Source: Krasilnikovia cinnamomea (GTDB lineage: Bacteria; Actinomycetota; Actinomycetes; Mycobacteriales; Micromonosporaceae). From it: DNA of 64,000 bases. The notes under the pieces were generated by a model, which was given only the letters and a program-made list of their open reading frames with translations, searched no databases and was not told the origin of the DNA. The DNA lies in assembly GCF_004217545.1 (NCBI RefSeq), contig NZ_SHKY01000001.1, forward strand, positions 6,758,001 to 6,822,000, given 5' to 3'. This document shows positions 9,451 through 17,200 of the stretch, piece by piece. The position numbers and the translations under genes were made by a program. Each line of letters opens with the position of its first letter. Positions within the stretch are counted from its first letter, which is position 1.

Positions 9451-10017
9451 TCAGCGGACGAGCCGGTCCACGAACGCCACCACCGCGTCGTCCGGGGTGA
9501 GGTCCGCGCCGATCGAGGTCGTCAGCATGTCGAGCAGCAGGCCGTCCAGGGCGTAGTGCAGCAGGGCGATCTCGACCGCGCCGCCGGGCAGCCCGGTCGT
9601 GGCGTGGAACGCCACGTCCTCGCGGTAGCCGCCGCGCAGGGTCGCGCCGAGGCTCTCGGCCAGTTCGGGGCGCCGGGCCCCTTCCAGGCGCAGTTCGATC
9701 AGCGCGCGGGTCAGCTCGGGCTGTGCCGTGGTCCGCTCCACGATGTACCGCAGGTAGTCGACGAACAGTTCCCGGCCCGGCTCGCGCCGGGCGAGCCGGG
9801 CCAGTACCGCCTCGTCGGGCGCGAACCGCTCCATGATCCGTTCACCGAGGGCGCCGAGCAGGGCGTCGCGCGAGCGGAAGTAGTTGGAGGCGGTGCCGGT
9901 CGGCACGCCCGCCTCCGTGTCGACCGCGCGGTGGGTGAGGCCGCGCGCGCCCGAGTCCGCGAGCACGCGCAGCCCCGCGTCGGCCAGCAGGCGCCGGCGT
10001 TCGGGATTCCTTGCCAT
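9451..10017 (-). CDS. TetR-family transcriptional regulator
   Basis: 188 residues. The N-terminal TetR HTH (about 8-55) reads LLADAGLRVLADSGARGLTH, RAVDTEAGVPTGTASNYFRS. The C-terminal ligand-binding part is variable and gives no ligand. It starts with ATG (complement of 10015-10017) and is divergent from the reductase-like gene with 78 bases between the starts, which hold an 8-bp inverted repeat. By the usual TetR logic it represses itself and that neighbour (inference). Confidence 0.86.
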   Translation of the reverse strand: MARNPERRRLLADAGLRVLADSGARGLTHRAVDTEAGVPTGTASNYFRSRDALLGALGERIMERFAPDEAVLARLARREPGRELFVDYLRYIVERTTAQPELTRALIELRLEGARRPELAESLGATLRGGYREDVAFHATTGLPGGAVEIALLHYALDGLLLDMLTTSIGADLTPDDAVVAFVDRLVR

Positions 10018-10036
10018 CGGAAAAGGCTATCGCACA

Positions 10037-10082
10037 AACCACTACAGGTGATGTACTTTGGTCCACGACAGCAATAGTGGTT
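10037..10082. promoter_or_regulatory. Inverted repeat in the TetR / reductase divergent promoter
   Basis: Perfect arms AACCACTA (10037-10044) and TAGTGGTT (10075-10082), 30 bases apart, with a smaller TACA-N5-TGTA element (10043-10055) beside the left arm. The location between two divergent starts fits a TetR operator or paired operators. Confidence 0.5.
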
Positions 10083-10095
10083 CGGAGGGACTCCC

Positions 10096-10677
10096 ATGCG
10101 AAAGCTCGTGTACTACGTGGCCGCCACGCTCGACGGATTCATCGCCGCACCGGACGGCAGCTGGGACTTCTTCGGCGCGCCGGACCCGGGGCTGATGGCG
10201 TACGTCACCGCGCGGTATCCGGAGACCCTGCCCACGGCGGTGCGCGAGCAACTCGGCGCCACCGGCCCCGCGCAGGTCTTCGACACCGTCGTCATGGGAC
10301 GCGGCACCTACGAGCCGGCCCTGGCGGCCGGCGTCACCAGCCCGTACGCGCACCTCGACCAGTACGTCTTCTCCCGGACGCTGGATCCGGCGACCGATCC
10401 GGCCGTGACCGTCGTGGCCGACGACCCGGCGCCGTACCTGCGCGAACTCAAGCAGCGGCCGGGCAAGGACATCTGGCTGTGCGGCGGCGGCGCGCTGGCG
10501 GCCGCCCTCCGGGACGAGATCGACGAGTTCGTGATCAAACTCAACCCCGTGCTGGCCGGTGGGGGAGTCCCGCTGGTCGGCGGCCCGTTCGACGGGCGGC
10601 CGCTCACGCTGCTCGACACCACCGCGCTCGACGGGAGCGGCGTGCTGGTGCTGCGCTACGGCGTCGCGCCCCGATAG
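10096..10677 (+). CDS. Dihydrofolate-reductase-like (RibD C-terminal domain) protein
   Basis: 193 residues of the small NADPH-binding reductase family related to DHFR and the RibD C-terminal domain. Visible are the N-terminal strand RKLVYYVAATLDGFIA, VVMGRGTYEPAL, the nucleotide-binding DIWLCGGGALAAALR and the C-terminal DEFVIKLNPVLAGGGVPLVGG. Members of this family in actinomycetes are mostly uncharacterised; a true folate role is doubtful. TTCGGAGGGA lies at 10081-10090, five bases before the ATG. Probably controlled by the divergent TetR regulator. Confidence 0.82.
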   Translation: MRKLVYYVAATLDGFIAAPDGSWDFFGAPDPGLMAYVTARYPETLPTAVREQLGATGPAQVFDTVVMGRGTYEPALAAGVTSPYAHLDQYVFSRTLDPATDPAVTVVADDPAPYLRELKQRPGKDIWLCGGGALAAALRDEIDEFVIKLNPVLAGGGVPLVGGPFDGRPLTLLDTTALDGSGVLVLRYGVAPR

Positions 10678-10689
10678 GACGGCCGACCG

Positions 10690-10704
10690 GCGGGGCCTCC
10701 CCGC
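10690..10704. terminator. Short hairpin between convergent genes
   Basis: GCGGGG (10690-10695) and CCCCGC (10699-10704) around a 3-base loop, located between the stops of two convergent genes. No U-run, as is common in high-GC actinomycetes. Confidence 0.4.
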
Positions 10705-10707
10705 GCC

Positions 10708-11406
10708 TCAGCCCAGGGCCTTCACCACCTGGTGCGCGGTGTCGGCGCTGGACTGCGGGTTCTGGCCGGTGATGACGTTGCGGTCCACGACGACCGTGCT
10801 CGACCACGCCGGCCCGGACTCGACGACGGCCCCGAGGCCCCGCAGCCGGCTCTCCACCAGGTACGGCGACGCGTCCTTGAGCCCGCCCTGCCCCTCCTCC
10901 TCATCGGTGAAGACGGTCAGCCGGCGTCCGGCGAAGGCGAAGGCCCCGTCCGCGCCGACCGCGCTGAGCAGTCCGGCGGGGCCGTGGCACAGCGCGGCGA
11001 CGATCTTGCCGGAGCGGTCGGTGTCGGTCAGCAGCCGCCCGAGGTCAGCGTCGCGGGCCAGGTCCTGCATCGGGCCGTGCCCGCCCGGGAGGTAGACGCC
11101 GTCGTAGTCCGCGGCGTCTACCTCCGCGAGGACCAGCGGCCGGGCCAGCTGGTCGTCGAGGGACTCCAGGTACGCGCGGAACTCCGCGGCGGCCGCCTCC
11201 GGCACGCCACCGCGCTCGTCCAGGCTGATGGGATCGACGGTGGGTCGTACGCCCCCGGGGGTGGCGATGTCGACCTCGATGCCCGCTTCGCGCAGCGCCC
11301 GGTGGGAGGCCACCACCTCCTCGGCCCAGTAGCCGGTGGGGTGACTCGTGCCGTCGGCCAGCGTCAGGCTGTCCGCGCCCGTGATGACCATCAGGATCCT
11401 TGCCAT
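10708..11406 (-). CDS. DJ-1/PfpI (class I glutamine-amidotransferase-like) protein
   Basis: 232 residues of the DJ-1/PfpI superfamily, closest in layout to the Hsp31/glyoxalase III branch. The nucleophile elbow AALCHGPAGLL carries the Cys-His pair. GYWAEEVVASHRALREAGIEVDIATPGG carries the acidic residue, and YDGVYLPGGHGPMQDL is the usual central strand-loop. Expected to be cytoplasmic, acting as a methylglyoxal hydratase, chaperone or related stress enzyme; the sequence alone does not choose. The frame extends upstream to 11463, but the ATG at 11404-11406 is preferred because GGAAGAGGGA lies just before it and MARILMVITGADSL is the family N-terminus. Divergent from the LysR gene. Confidence 0.84.
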   Translation of the reverse strand: MARILMVITGADSLTLADGTSHPTGYWAEEVVASHRALREAGIEVDIATPGGVRPTVDPISLDERGGVPEAAAAEFRAYLESLDDQLARPLVLAEVDAADYDGVYLPGGHGPMQDLARDADLGRLLTDTDRSGKIVAALCHGPAGLLSAVGADGAFAFAGRRLTVFTDEEEGQGGLKDASPYLVESRLRGLGAVVESGPAWSSTVVVDRNVITGQNPQSSADTAHQVVKALG

Positions 11407-11500
11407 GGCGGTCCCTCTTCCTTCCTCGTGCCGTTCACGGCCTGTGCCGTCGTACCCATGCAACCTCGCGCTCTTCGGAATTCCTCCCCGGGCCTGAGAT

Positions 11501-11524
11501 CATCCATCAGAATTCTGATGGATG
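11501..11524. promoter_or_regulatory. 24-bp perfect palindrome (operator candidate)
   Basis: The 12-base arm CATCCATCAGAA (11501-11512) is followed directly by its reverse complement (11513-11524). It lies in the DJ-1/LysR divergent region, 9 bases before the LysR start, and touches the GGAGG ribosome site. It contains an ATC-N-GAATTC-N-GAT core and is very likely the binding site of the LysR protein. Confidence 0.7.
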
Positions 11525-11533
11525 GAGGCTTGC

Positions 11534-12439
11534 GTGCCGGACCTCGACCTGTTGGCGACCTTCCTGGAGATCTACCGCAGCGGATCGCTCACGGCCGCGG
11601 CGGCGCGGCGCGGGCTGTCCCAGGCTGCCGTCAGCGGCCAGCTGGCACGCCTGGAACAGCAGGTCGGCCAGCGCCTGTTCGACCGGTCCCGGCGCGGTGC
11701 GGTGCCCACCGAACGGGCCCTTGATCTCGCCCGTCGGATCGGGACCCACATCGACGAGCTGCACCACGTGTTCGACGCGCCGCCCGAGGACCTGGCCGCC
11801 TACCGCGGCACGGTACGCCTGGCCGGCCCCTCGGATCTGCTGGCCATGCGCGTGATGCCGGTGCTCGCCCCGCTGGCGGTACGCGGGCTGCGGCTGAGGA
11901 TCACCCTGGGTCTCGCGGAGGACCTGCTGGCGGTGCTGGCGGCCGGGAGCCTCGACATGGTGGTGTCCGCGGTGCGGCCGCCGCCGGGCACCGTGGTGGC
12001 CACGGCGTTCGCCGACGAGGAGTTCGTCCTGGTGGGCGCGCCCAGCCTGGCGCGCACGATCGATCCGGGCGCGCTGGCCACGGAACCGCTGCGGGCGCTG
12101 GCGCACCTGCCGCTCATCGCGTACGCGGAGGACCTGCCCATCATCCGCCGGTACTGGCGCAGTGAGTTCGGCCGCCGTCCACCCAATCCGGTCGCGATCA
12201 CCATCCCCGACCTGCGTGCGACGCTGGCCGCCGTGGTGGCCGGCGCCGGGGTGTCGGTCCTGCCCCGGTACGTGGCGGAGCCGGCGCTCGCGGCCGGGTC
12301 GGTGGAGGTGCTGCACCAGCCGCAGGTGCCCCCGTTGAACACCCTGTACCTGGTGACCCGCGTCGGTGGCCTGGCCGCACCGGCGGTGGCCACGGTCCAC
12401 CGTGCACTGACCGAGCGCTCGAACCACTGGGTGCTGTAG
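11534..12439 (+). CDS. LysR-family transcriptional regulator
   Basis: 301 residues. The N-terminal winged HTH (about 1-60) reads LDLLATFLEIYRSGSLTAAA then ARRGLSQAAVSGQLARLEQ; the periplasmic-binding-like effector domain spans about 85-295. The GTG at 11534 is preferred over the ATG at 11522, because GGAGG (11524-11528) sits five bases before the GTG. It is divergent from the DJ-1/PfpI gene, which is its likely target, with a perfect palindrome between them. Confidence 0.86.
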   Translation: MPDLDLLATFLEIYRSGSLTAAAARRGLSQAAVSGQLARLEQQVGQRLFDRSRRGAVPTERALDLARRIGTHIDELHHVFDAPPEDLAAYRGTVRLAGPSDLLAMRVMPVLAPLAVRGLRLRITLGLAEDLLAVLAAGSLDMVVSAVRPPPGTVVATAFADEEFVLVGAPSLARTIDPGALATEPLRALAHLPLIAYAEDLPIIRRYWRSEFGRRPPNPVAITIPDLRATLAAVVAGAGVSVLPRYVAEPALAAGSVEVLHQPQVPPLNTLYLVTRVGGLAAPAVATVHRALTERSNHWVL

Positions 12440-12461
12440 GCCCGTAGCCCCGGGACTCCGC

Positions 12462-12887
12462 TCAGCGCTGCCGGGTGGTCCGGGCCAGGCCGGGGATGAT
12501 GATCAGCGCGGCGAGCAGGTGTTCGGCGGTCAGAACCAGCTTCGCGGCGCCGGTCTCGGCGCTCAGCGGGCCGAGTAGCGAGATCAGCAGGAACACGACG
12601 CCGACCGCGATGAAGATGGTGCGCGCCGCCGAGGTCACCCGTTCCAGGATCGCCAGCAGGGCCCAGGCGGCGAAACCGACGACCACGGTCGTGGTGACGA
12701 CCCCGGACAGCGTGACCGTGCGGACGGCGTTGCCGGACTTCGCCTGCAGCGCGACGTCGAAGACCACGTGCGCCAGCAGCCACACCGCGGCCGTCGCGAC
12801 GGTCGCCACCGCCACCGTGACCAGCCGCTGGACCGCCGTGGCGCGGCGTGTCCCAGCCGGGCTGGGGTCAACACCCGCGTCGGGCAT
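12462..12887 (-). CDS. Small four-helix membrane protein (DUF6069-like)
   Basis: About 141 residues with four hydrophobic segments: LVTVAVATVATAAVWLLAHV, VVTTTVVVGFAAWALLAI, TIFIAVGVVFLLISLLG and LVLTAEHLLAALIIIPGL. The pattern is that of the DUF6069 membrane proteins common in actinobacteria; no function is known. The start at the ATG in 12885-12887 is supported by GGGGAGG about eight bases upstream; the frame stays open to an ATG at 12917. It converges with the LysR gene (22-base gap). Confidence 0.68.
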   Translation of the reverse strand: MPDAGVDPSPAGTRRATAVQRLVTVAVATVATAAVWLLAHVVFDVALQAKSGNAVRTVTLSGVVTTTVVVGFAAWALLAILERVTSAARTIFIAVGVVFLLISLLGPLSAETGAAKLVLTAEHLLAALIIIPGLARTTRQR

Positions 12888-12984
12888 CTGCCCGCCTCCC
12901 CGAGTCGATTCGTCCATGTCGATGGCGCGATCGTAGCGAAGGAGCCTGGCCGATGGGGGCCGGACGGCTGGTGGGCGCCGGGCT

Positions 12985-13000
12985 CTAGGGCTTTCCCTAG
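12985..13000. promoter_or_regulatory. PAS-LuxR (PimM-type) operator candidate
   Basis: CTAGGGCTTTCCCTAG agrees at 15 of 16 positions with the published PimM consensus CTVGGGAWWTCCCBAG (only position 7 differs). The arms CTAGGG/CCCTAG are perfect. It lies about 100 bases before the minus-strand membrane-protein gene and about 590 bases before the PAS-LuxR gene. Confidence 0.65.
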
Positions 13001-13090
13001 CTTCTCGTCGCGGGGAGCCCGGTCGCGTGTGGACAGTCGGTCCCCAATAAGATCATCTCCGGGTCCCCGCCCGGCGGCGTCGGCATCGGT

Positions 13091-13125
13091 ACAGGTCCGT
13101 GCATAGTGTCGGGGTCCCGACCTGT
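13091..13125. repeat. Nested inverted repeats
   Basis: Outer arms ACAGGTC (13091-13097) and GACCTGT (13119-13125) surround inner arms GTCGGG (13108-13113) and CCCGAC (13116-13121). This could be an operator or an RNA hairpin in the leader of the downstream regulator gene. Confidence 0.4.
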
Positions 13126-13390
13126 CCTGCTACCGACGCTTCCGGTGCGCCGCCCGGTGGCCCGGGCCAAGGTTGAGGTTGCGAAACGGTGAAGTCGGCA
13201 GGCCCGCTATTGAATCCATAGGCGAGGGCTGATCTGCCTAGTAGCATCGATGCAGGTTACCCCTCAGTAGCATCATGGTCTGGGCTGCTGCTGCCCGCGA
13301 GGAGTCGCATGGAGTTGGCTGGTCCTGTCGAGACAGCCGGGCGTCCGGCGCCCCGTCTCGGCCGCCGGGGGCGGTGGGCATGCAGCCATG

Positions 13391-13419
13391 ACGAGTCCTC
13401 ATCGAGTCTTCATCGGATG
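13391..13419 (+). promoter_or_regulatory. Three heptamer direct repeats with 11-base period (SARP-like)
   Basis: ACGAGTC (13391-13397), TCGAGTC (13402-13408) and TCGGATG (13413-13419), each separated by four bases (CTCA, TTCA). Streptomyces antibiotic regulatory proteins bind such spaced heptamers, often TCGAG-like, and PimR binds this kind of site before pimM. No SARP gene is in the window. Confidence 0.35.
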
Positions 13420-13587
13420 TGAACATCGCGGAGAGCCGGCGGTGATCGCGCCTGACCCGGCGCGGGCGCCGCAGGATTTTCCGTCCCTGCGTGGACAGCA
13501 CGACTCAGCAGGGCCGCCGCCACCGTGTCGCGGCGCGAGAAACTCAGTCGGTCTCTATTCGATGCCAGCCGGCAGATTGGGTGTCAT

Positions 13588-14277
13588 ATGCAACGCGATT
13601 GGGGCGGTGCGACCACCGAGAACCTCTCGGTCGTGCCGAAGTGTCAGCCGGAGTTCCAGGACAGATTCAAGTCCCTGTTCGAGCAGTCCGGCATGTGTAT
13701 GGCCAACCTGGATTCCGGGCTGCGGCTACGCGAGGCGAACTCGGATTTCCTTCGTCAGCTGGACCGCAAACCACAGGACAGTTACGGCCGATCATTCCTG
13801 GCCCTGCTGCACCGCAGTGTGCGCACGACGGTAGAGCGCGAGTTGAGCGCACTCGTCACCAATCAGCGGGAACGATTCACCGGCCATATCGTGGCGACCA
13901 GACGCGACGGCACGCTGCTGCCCGGAAAGATGACCGCCGTGGCGGTGTCCGACCCCAAGGGCGACGTCGACACCGTTCTCGTGCTCGTCATGCCGAGTTC
14001 CCGGCAGGGCGGGGCCGCCGCGTCGGCCAGCCTCAAGGTCCAGCTGCGGCCGATGGACGCGCGCATCCTCGAAGGGGTGGCCGCCGGCGACTCCACCGTG
14101 AAGCTGGCGTCCTCGCTGTTCATGAGCCGGGGCGGGGTGGAGTACCGGGTCACCGCCCTGTTGCGCCTGCTGCGGGTCTCGAACCGGCCCGCCCTGATCT
14201 CGAAGGCGCACTCGCTGGGCCTGTTCAACATCGAGACCTGGCCGCCGAAGGTGCACCCCGAGTTCGTCGAGTCCTGA
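13588..14277 (+). CDS. PAS-LuxR pathway regulator (PimM/NysRIV/AmphRIV type)
   Basis: About 229 residues: an N-terminal PAS sensor (FKSLFEQSGMCMANLDSGLR, LREANSDFLRQLDRK) and a C-terminal LuxR-type helix-turn-helix (MDARILEGVAAGDSTVKLAS, SLFMSRGGVEYRVTALLRLL), ending in WPPKVHPEFVES. Architecture, size and motifs are those of the positive regulators found in essentially all polyene macrolide clusters, which bind CTVGGGAWWTCCCBAG boxes. The start is not certain: ATG 13588 gives a near-normal family length, GTG 13525 would add 21 residues, and neither has a good ribosome site. It converges on a second regulator of the same family across a strong terminator. SARP-like repeats upstream suggest a control cascade (inference). 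Confidence 0.86.
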   Translation: MQRDWGGATTENLSVVPKCQPEFQDRFKSLFEQSGMCMANLDSGLRLREANSDFLRQLDRKPQDSYGRSFLALLHRSVRTTVERELSALVTNQRERFTGHIVATRRDGTLLPGKMTAVAVSDPKGDVDTVLVLVMPSSRQGGAAASASLKVQLRPMDARILEGVAAGDSTVKLASSLFMSRGGVEYRVTALLRLLRVSNRPALISKAHSLGLFNIETWPPKVHPEFVES

Positions 14278-14283
14278 CCCGCC

Positions 14284-14329
14284 ACGCCGCTGGCCGGTCA
14301 TCGCAGCCGCGATGACCGGCCAGCGGCGT
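14284..14329. terminator. Bidirectional terminator with perfect 21-bp stem
   Basis: Arms 14284-14304 and 14309-14329 are perfectly complementary over 21 bases around the loop AGCC. It lies between the stops of the two convergent PAS-LuxR genes and should end transcription from both sides. Confidence 0.85.
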
Positions 14330-14359
14330 CTGCGGGACCGGACACAGACGCGGCGTGCG

Positions 14360-15061
14360 TCAGTGCACGAACTCCTCCCGCACCCGGGGTGGCCACGCGC
14401 CGATGGTGAGAATGCCCATCCGGTAGGCCCGGGAGATGAGGGCGGGCCGGTTGGGTGCCTTGAGCCTGCGCAGCATCGCGCTGACGTGGTACTCGACGCC
14501 CTGCCTGCTCAGGAAGAGCTGACCGGCCAGCTGCACCGTGGACGCCCCGGCCGCCACGCCTTCGAGGATCTTGGCGTCGACCGCGCTGAGGAGCTTCTTG
14601 CCGGGGGCCACCGGCACCTCGGCCCGGGACCTGGTCCCGACCAGCAGCACCATGTAGGCGGCGTCGTCCGTGCTGTCGCCGGGCACCGGCAGGGCGGTCA
14701 GATCACCCTCCACGACGCTGTCGTCCGGGCGGCGTACCTGAACGTGCTCGGTGAATCTGCGGTCGCGGCCCGCGCCCAGGGCGTCGAGCCGGTTCAGTAG
14801 CCGGTGCCTGCTGTCGGAGCGCAGCAGCTCGGTGAACTCGAATCCCTCGACCTCGGCGGCATTGCGGTCCAACATCGCCAGCAGATCGGCGTTGACGCGC
14901 TGCACCCGGCGCCTCGAATCCAGAATGGCGATGCCCACTCCGGACCTTTCAAACAATGAACGAAACAATTCGTCGGATCGGCTGGTGGTCGGTCGCAATG
15001 GCGAAGAATATGTGAGAACACCGAGCGGGCGGGGTGCCGATCGGTGAAGGGATTCAAGCAC
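14360..15061 (-). CDS. Second PAS-LuxR pathway regulator
   Basis: 233 residues with the same architecture as its convergent neighbour: PAS domain (SDELFRSLFERSGVGIAILD, RVNADLLAMLDRNAAEV), then a LuxR-type HTH (VDAKILEGVAAGASTVQLAG, QLFLSRQGVEYHVSAMLRRL), ending WPPRVREEFVH. The proteins are clearly diverged paralogues. The GTG at 15059-15061 is preferred because GGAG lies five bases before it; the frame remains open to 15160, but that extension is Arg-rich and not family-like. Having two PAS-LuxR regulators in one cluster allows different target sets or hetero-complexes (inference). Confidence 0.85.
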   Translation of the reverse strand: MLESLHRSAPRPLGVLTYSSPLRPTTSRSDELFRSLFERSGVGIAILDSRRRVQRVNADLLAMLDRNAAEVEGFEFTELLRSDSRHRLLNRLDALGAGRDRRFTEHVQVRRPDDSVVEGDLTALPVPGDSTDDAAYMVLLVGTRSRAEVPVAPGKKLLSAVDAKILEGVAAGASTVQLAGQLFLSRQGVEYHVSAMLRRLKAPNRPALISRAYRMGILTIGAWPPRVREEFVH

Positions 15062-15322
15062 AGCCACTCCAATGTGCTGCCGGGAGAACGTACGCCTTCC
15101 GGCGATCGATGCTAGGTCATGGCGTCGGCGGTGGACAGCACGTGGGCAGGAAAGCGACATTGACCATAGTGGAGGGCCCGGTGAACCTGGAGGGCGGTTT
15201 GAGCGTTGCGGTCGGGACCGGCAACAAGCGGGAAACCCGGCCGGAATAAGGGGTTCACTAGCAGAGGCAAAACTGGGAAAACATTAGAGATTCCACGGGT
15301 TACCGCACCGTTACCACACAGG

Positions 15323-17200
15323 CTACTCCCGGCCGGCGTGCAGGGAACTCCGATAAAGGTCGGCGTACCGGCCGCCGTGGGCCAGCAGCTGCTGGTGCGT
15401 GCCGGACTCGACCACCGCACCCCGGTCCATCACGAGAATGACGTCGGCGTCGCGGACGGTGGACAGCCGGTGCGCGATCACGAAACTCGTCCGGTCCGCG
15501 CGCAGCGCGCTCATCGCCTGCTGAACCAGCCCCTCGGTGCGGGCGTCGACCGAGCTGGTCGCCTCGTCCAGGACGAGGACGGCGGAGGGCCGCAGGGCCG
15601 CCCGCGCCAGGGTGACCAGCTGCTTCTCCCCGGCGCTGAGCGGGGCCACCTCGTCGTCCAGCACCGTGTCGTAGCCGTCCGGCAGGCCGCGCACGAAACG
15701 GTCGACGCCGGTCACCCGGGCGGCGGTCAGGATCTGCTCGCGGGTCGCGCGCGGCGACCCGTACGCGATGTTCTCCGCGACGCTGCCGTGGAACAGCCAC
15801 GGCTCCTGCGGCACGATTCCGATCAGGGCACGCAGGTCGTCACGGGTCATCGACGCGATGTCGACGCCGTCCACCAGGATCCGGCCCTGGTTCACCTCGT
15901 AGAAGCGCAGCAGCAGATTGCCCAGCGTGGTCTTGCCCGCGCCGGTGGGACCCACGATGGCGACCAGCTGCCCCGGCTCCACGGTCAGCGACAGCCGGTC
16001 GATCAGCGGGACGTCGTCGGCGTACCGGAAAGACACCCGGTCGAAGCGGATCCGGCCGCGCACCCGCGCGGGGAATGCCGGCGCGGCCACCTCCGCCCGC
16101 TGCTCCTCGGCATCGAGCAGCTCGAAGATCCGCTCGGCGCTGGCCAGGCCGGACTGGAGCTGACCGGCGACGCTCGCCAGCACCGTCAGGGGCCGGGTGA
16201 ACATGCCCGCGTACTGGGTGAAGGCCAGCACCTGGCCCAACGACAGCGCCCCGGACAGCATCCGGGCCGCGCCGAACACCGCCACCAGCACGTACGTGAG
16301 GTCGGTGACGAAGCGGGCGGTGGGCTCGATCGTGCTGGTCAGCGCCTGGGCCCGCCGCTCGGCGTCGGCCAGCGCCCGGTTGTGCGCCTCGAACTCGCGG
16401 ATCACCTCCGGCTGGCGGCCGAACGCGCGCACCACCGTGTGCCCGGTGTACATCTCCTCGACCCGGGCGGTGACCGTTCCCGTGGCGGCCCACTGCCAGG
16501 CGAAGCGGGGCACCGCCCGGCGGCCGACCACGACGATCACCGCGACGCAGGCGGGCACGGCCAGCAGCACCAGCACCGCCAGCAGCGGCGAGAGCAGCAG
16601 CATCACGATCAGGGCGCCGACCACGGAGAGCAGCATGTTCACGCTGTGCCCGACGGACAGTTGCAGCGTCTGCTGCAGATTGTCGACGTCGCTGGTGACG
16701 CGGCTGAGCACCTCACCGGGCGGCGTGCGGTCCAGGTAGGCCAGCGGCAGCCGCGACAGCTTGCGCTGCACCCGCTCGCGCAGGTCGTGGACGGTCTCCT
16801 GCACGGCGCGCGACAGCACCCGGCCCTGCAGCCACAGGAACACGGCACCGGCGAGGAAGACGCCCAGGCTCAGCGCCAGCAGCATGGCCAGCCGGGTGAA
16901 ATCGACGCCCTCGCCGGGCACCAGATCGGCCGGGTCGAGCGTGGCGGCCAACCCGTCGCCCCGCTCGCGCAGCCCGGCGAGCGCCTGCTCCCGGCTGGTT
17001 CCCGGCGCCAGGGTGCGGCTGACCAGGCCGGCGGCGATCAGGTCGGTGGCCCGGCCCAGCAGGTACGGGCCGAGCAGACCGGCGACGGTCGAGCACAGTC
17101 CGAACAGGACGGCGACCGACAGGGCGGCCCGGCGTGGACGGCACAGGCGCAGCAGCCGGCGGGTCAACCGCCCGCGCTCACCGGCGGCCGGGCCGCGCAT
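15323..17200 (-). CDS. ABC exporter half-transporter, catalytic-site subunit (NysH/PimB type)
   Basis: 625 residues: a six-helix exporter membrane domain (about 15-330), then an ATPase domain with Walker A GPTGAGKTT, Walker B VLVLDE and an H-loop IAHRLST, all competent. The signature is altered to LSAGEKQ. ATG start (complement of 17198-17200) with GGGGAG upstream; it overlaps the end of the preceding exporter gene by 23 bases, so the two are co-translated. In polyene clusters this gene pair (NysG/NysH, AmphG/AmphH, PimA/PimB) is thought to export the finished macrolide. The stop is 261 bases from the PAS-LuxR gene on the same strand. Confidence 0.87.
   Translation of the reverse strand: MRGPAAGERGRLTRRLLRLCRPRRAALSVAVLFGLCSTVAGLLGPYLLGRATDLIAAGLVSRTLAPGTSREQALAGLRERGDGLAATLDPADLVPGEGVDFTRLAMLLALSLGVFLAGAVFLWLQGRVLSRAVQETVHDLRERVQRKLSRLPLAYLDRTPPGEVLSRVTSDVDNLQQTLQLSVGHSVNMLLSVVGALIVMLLLSPLLAVLVLLAVPACVAVIVVVGRRAVPRFAWQWAATGTVTARVEEMYTGHTVVRAFGRQPEVIREFEAHNRALADAERRAQALTSTIEPTARFVTDLTYVLVAVFGAARMLSGALSLGQVLAFTQYAGMFTRPLTVLASVAGQLQSGLASAERIFELLDAEEQRAEVAAPAFPARVRGRIRFDRVSFRYADDVPLIDRLSLTVEPGQLVAIVGPTGAGKTTLGNLLLRFYEVNQGRILVDGVDIASMTRDDLRALIGIVPQEPWLFHGSVAENIAYGSPRATREQILTAARVTGVDRFVRGLPDGYDTVLDDEVAPLSAGEKQLVTLARAALRPSAVLVLDEATSSVDARTEGLVQQAMSALRADRTSFVIAHRLSTVRDADVILVMDRGAVVESGTHQQLLAHGGRYADLYRSSLHAGRE

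Larger units (their letters stand above)
12888..13587. other. 700-base non-coding regulatory region
   Basis: No credible gene on either strand; the small open frames lack ribosome sites and codon bias. The stretch is less GC-biased than its surroundings and dense in symmetry: a PimM-type box (12985-13000), nested inverted repeats (13091-13125), the palindrome GCATCGATGC (13244-13253) and an 11-base-period heptamer repeat (13391-13419). It marks the edge between ordinary genes and the polyketide cluster and is the upstream region of the first PAS-LuxR gene. Confidence 0.6.

Noticed and set aside
13238..13501. Small minus-strand frame in the regulator leader region
   Set aside because: No ribosome site, no recognisable motif, atypical codon use; the region is better explained as regulatory DNA.
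15062..15322. A PAS-LuxR box upstream of the second PAS-LuxR gene
   Set aside because: Segments such as the one near 15285-15295 (AGAGATTCC) match only the core weakly; no stretch reached the level of the 12985 or 19052 sites.
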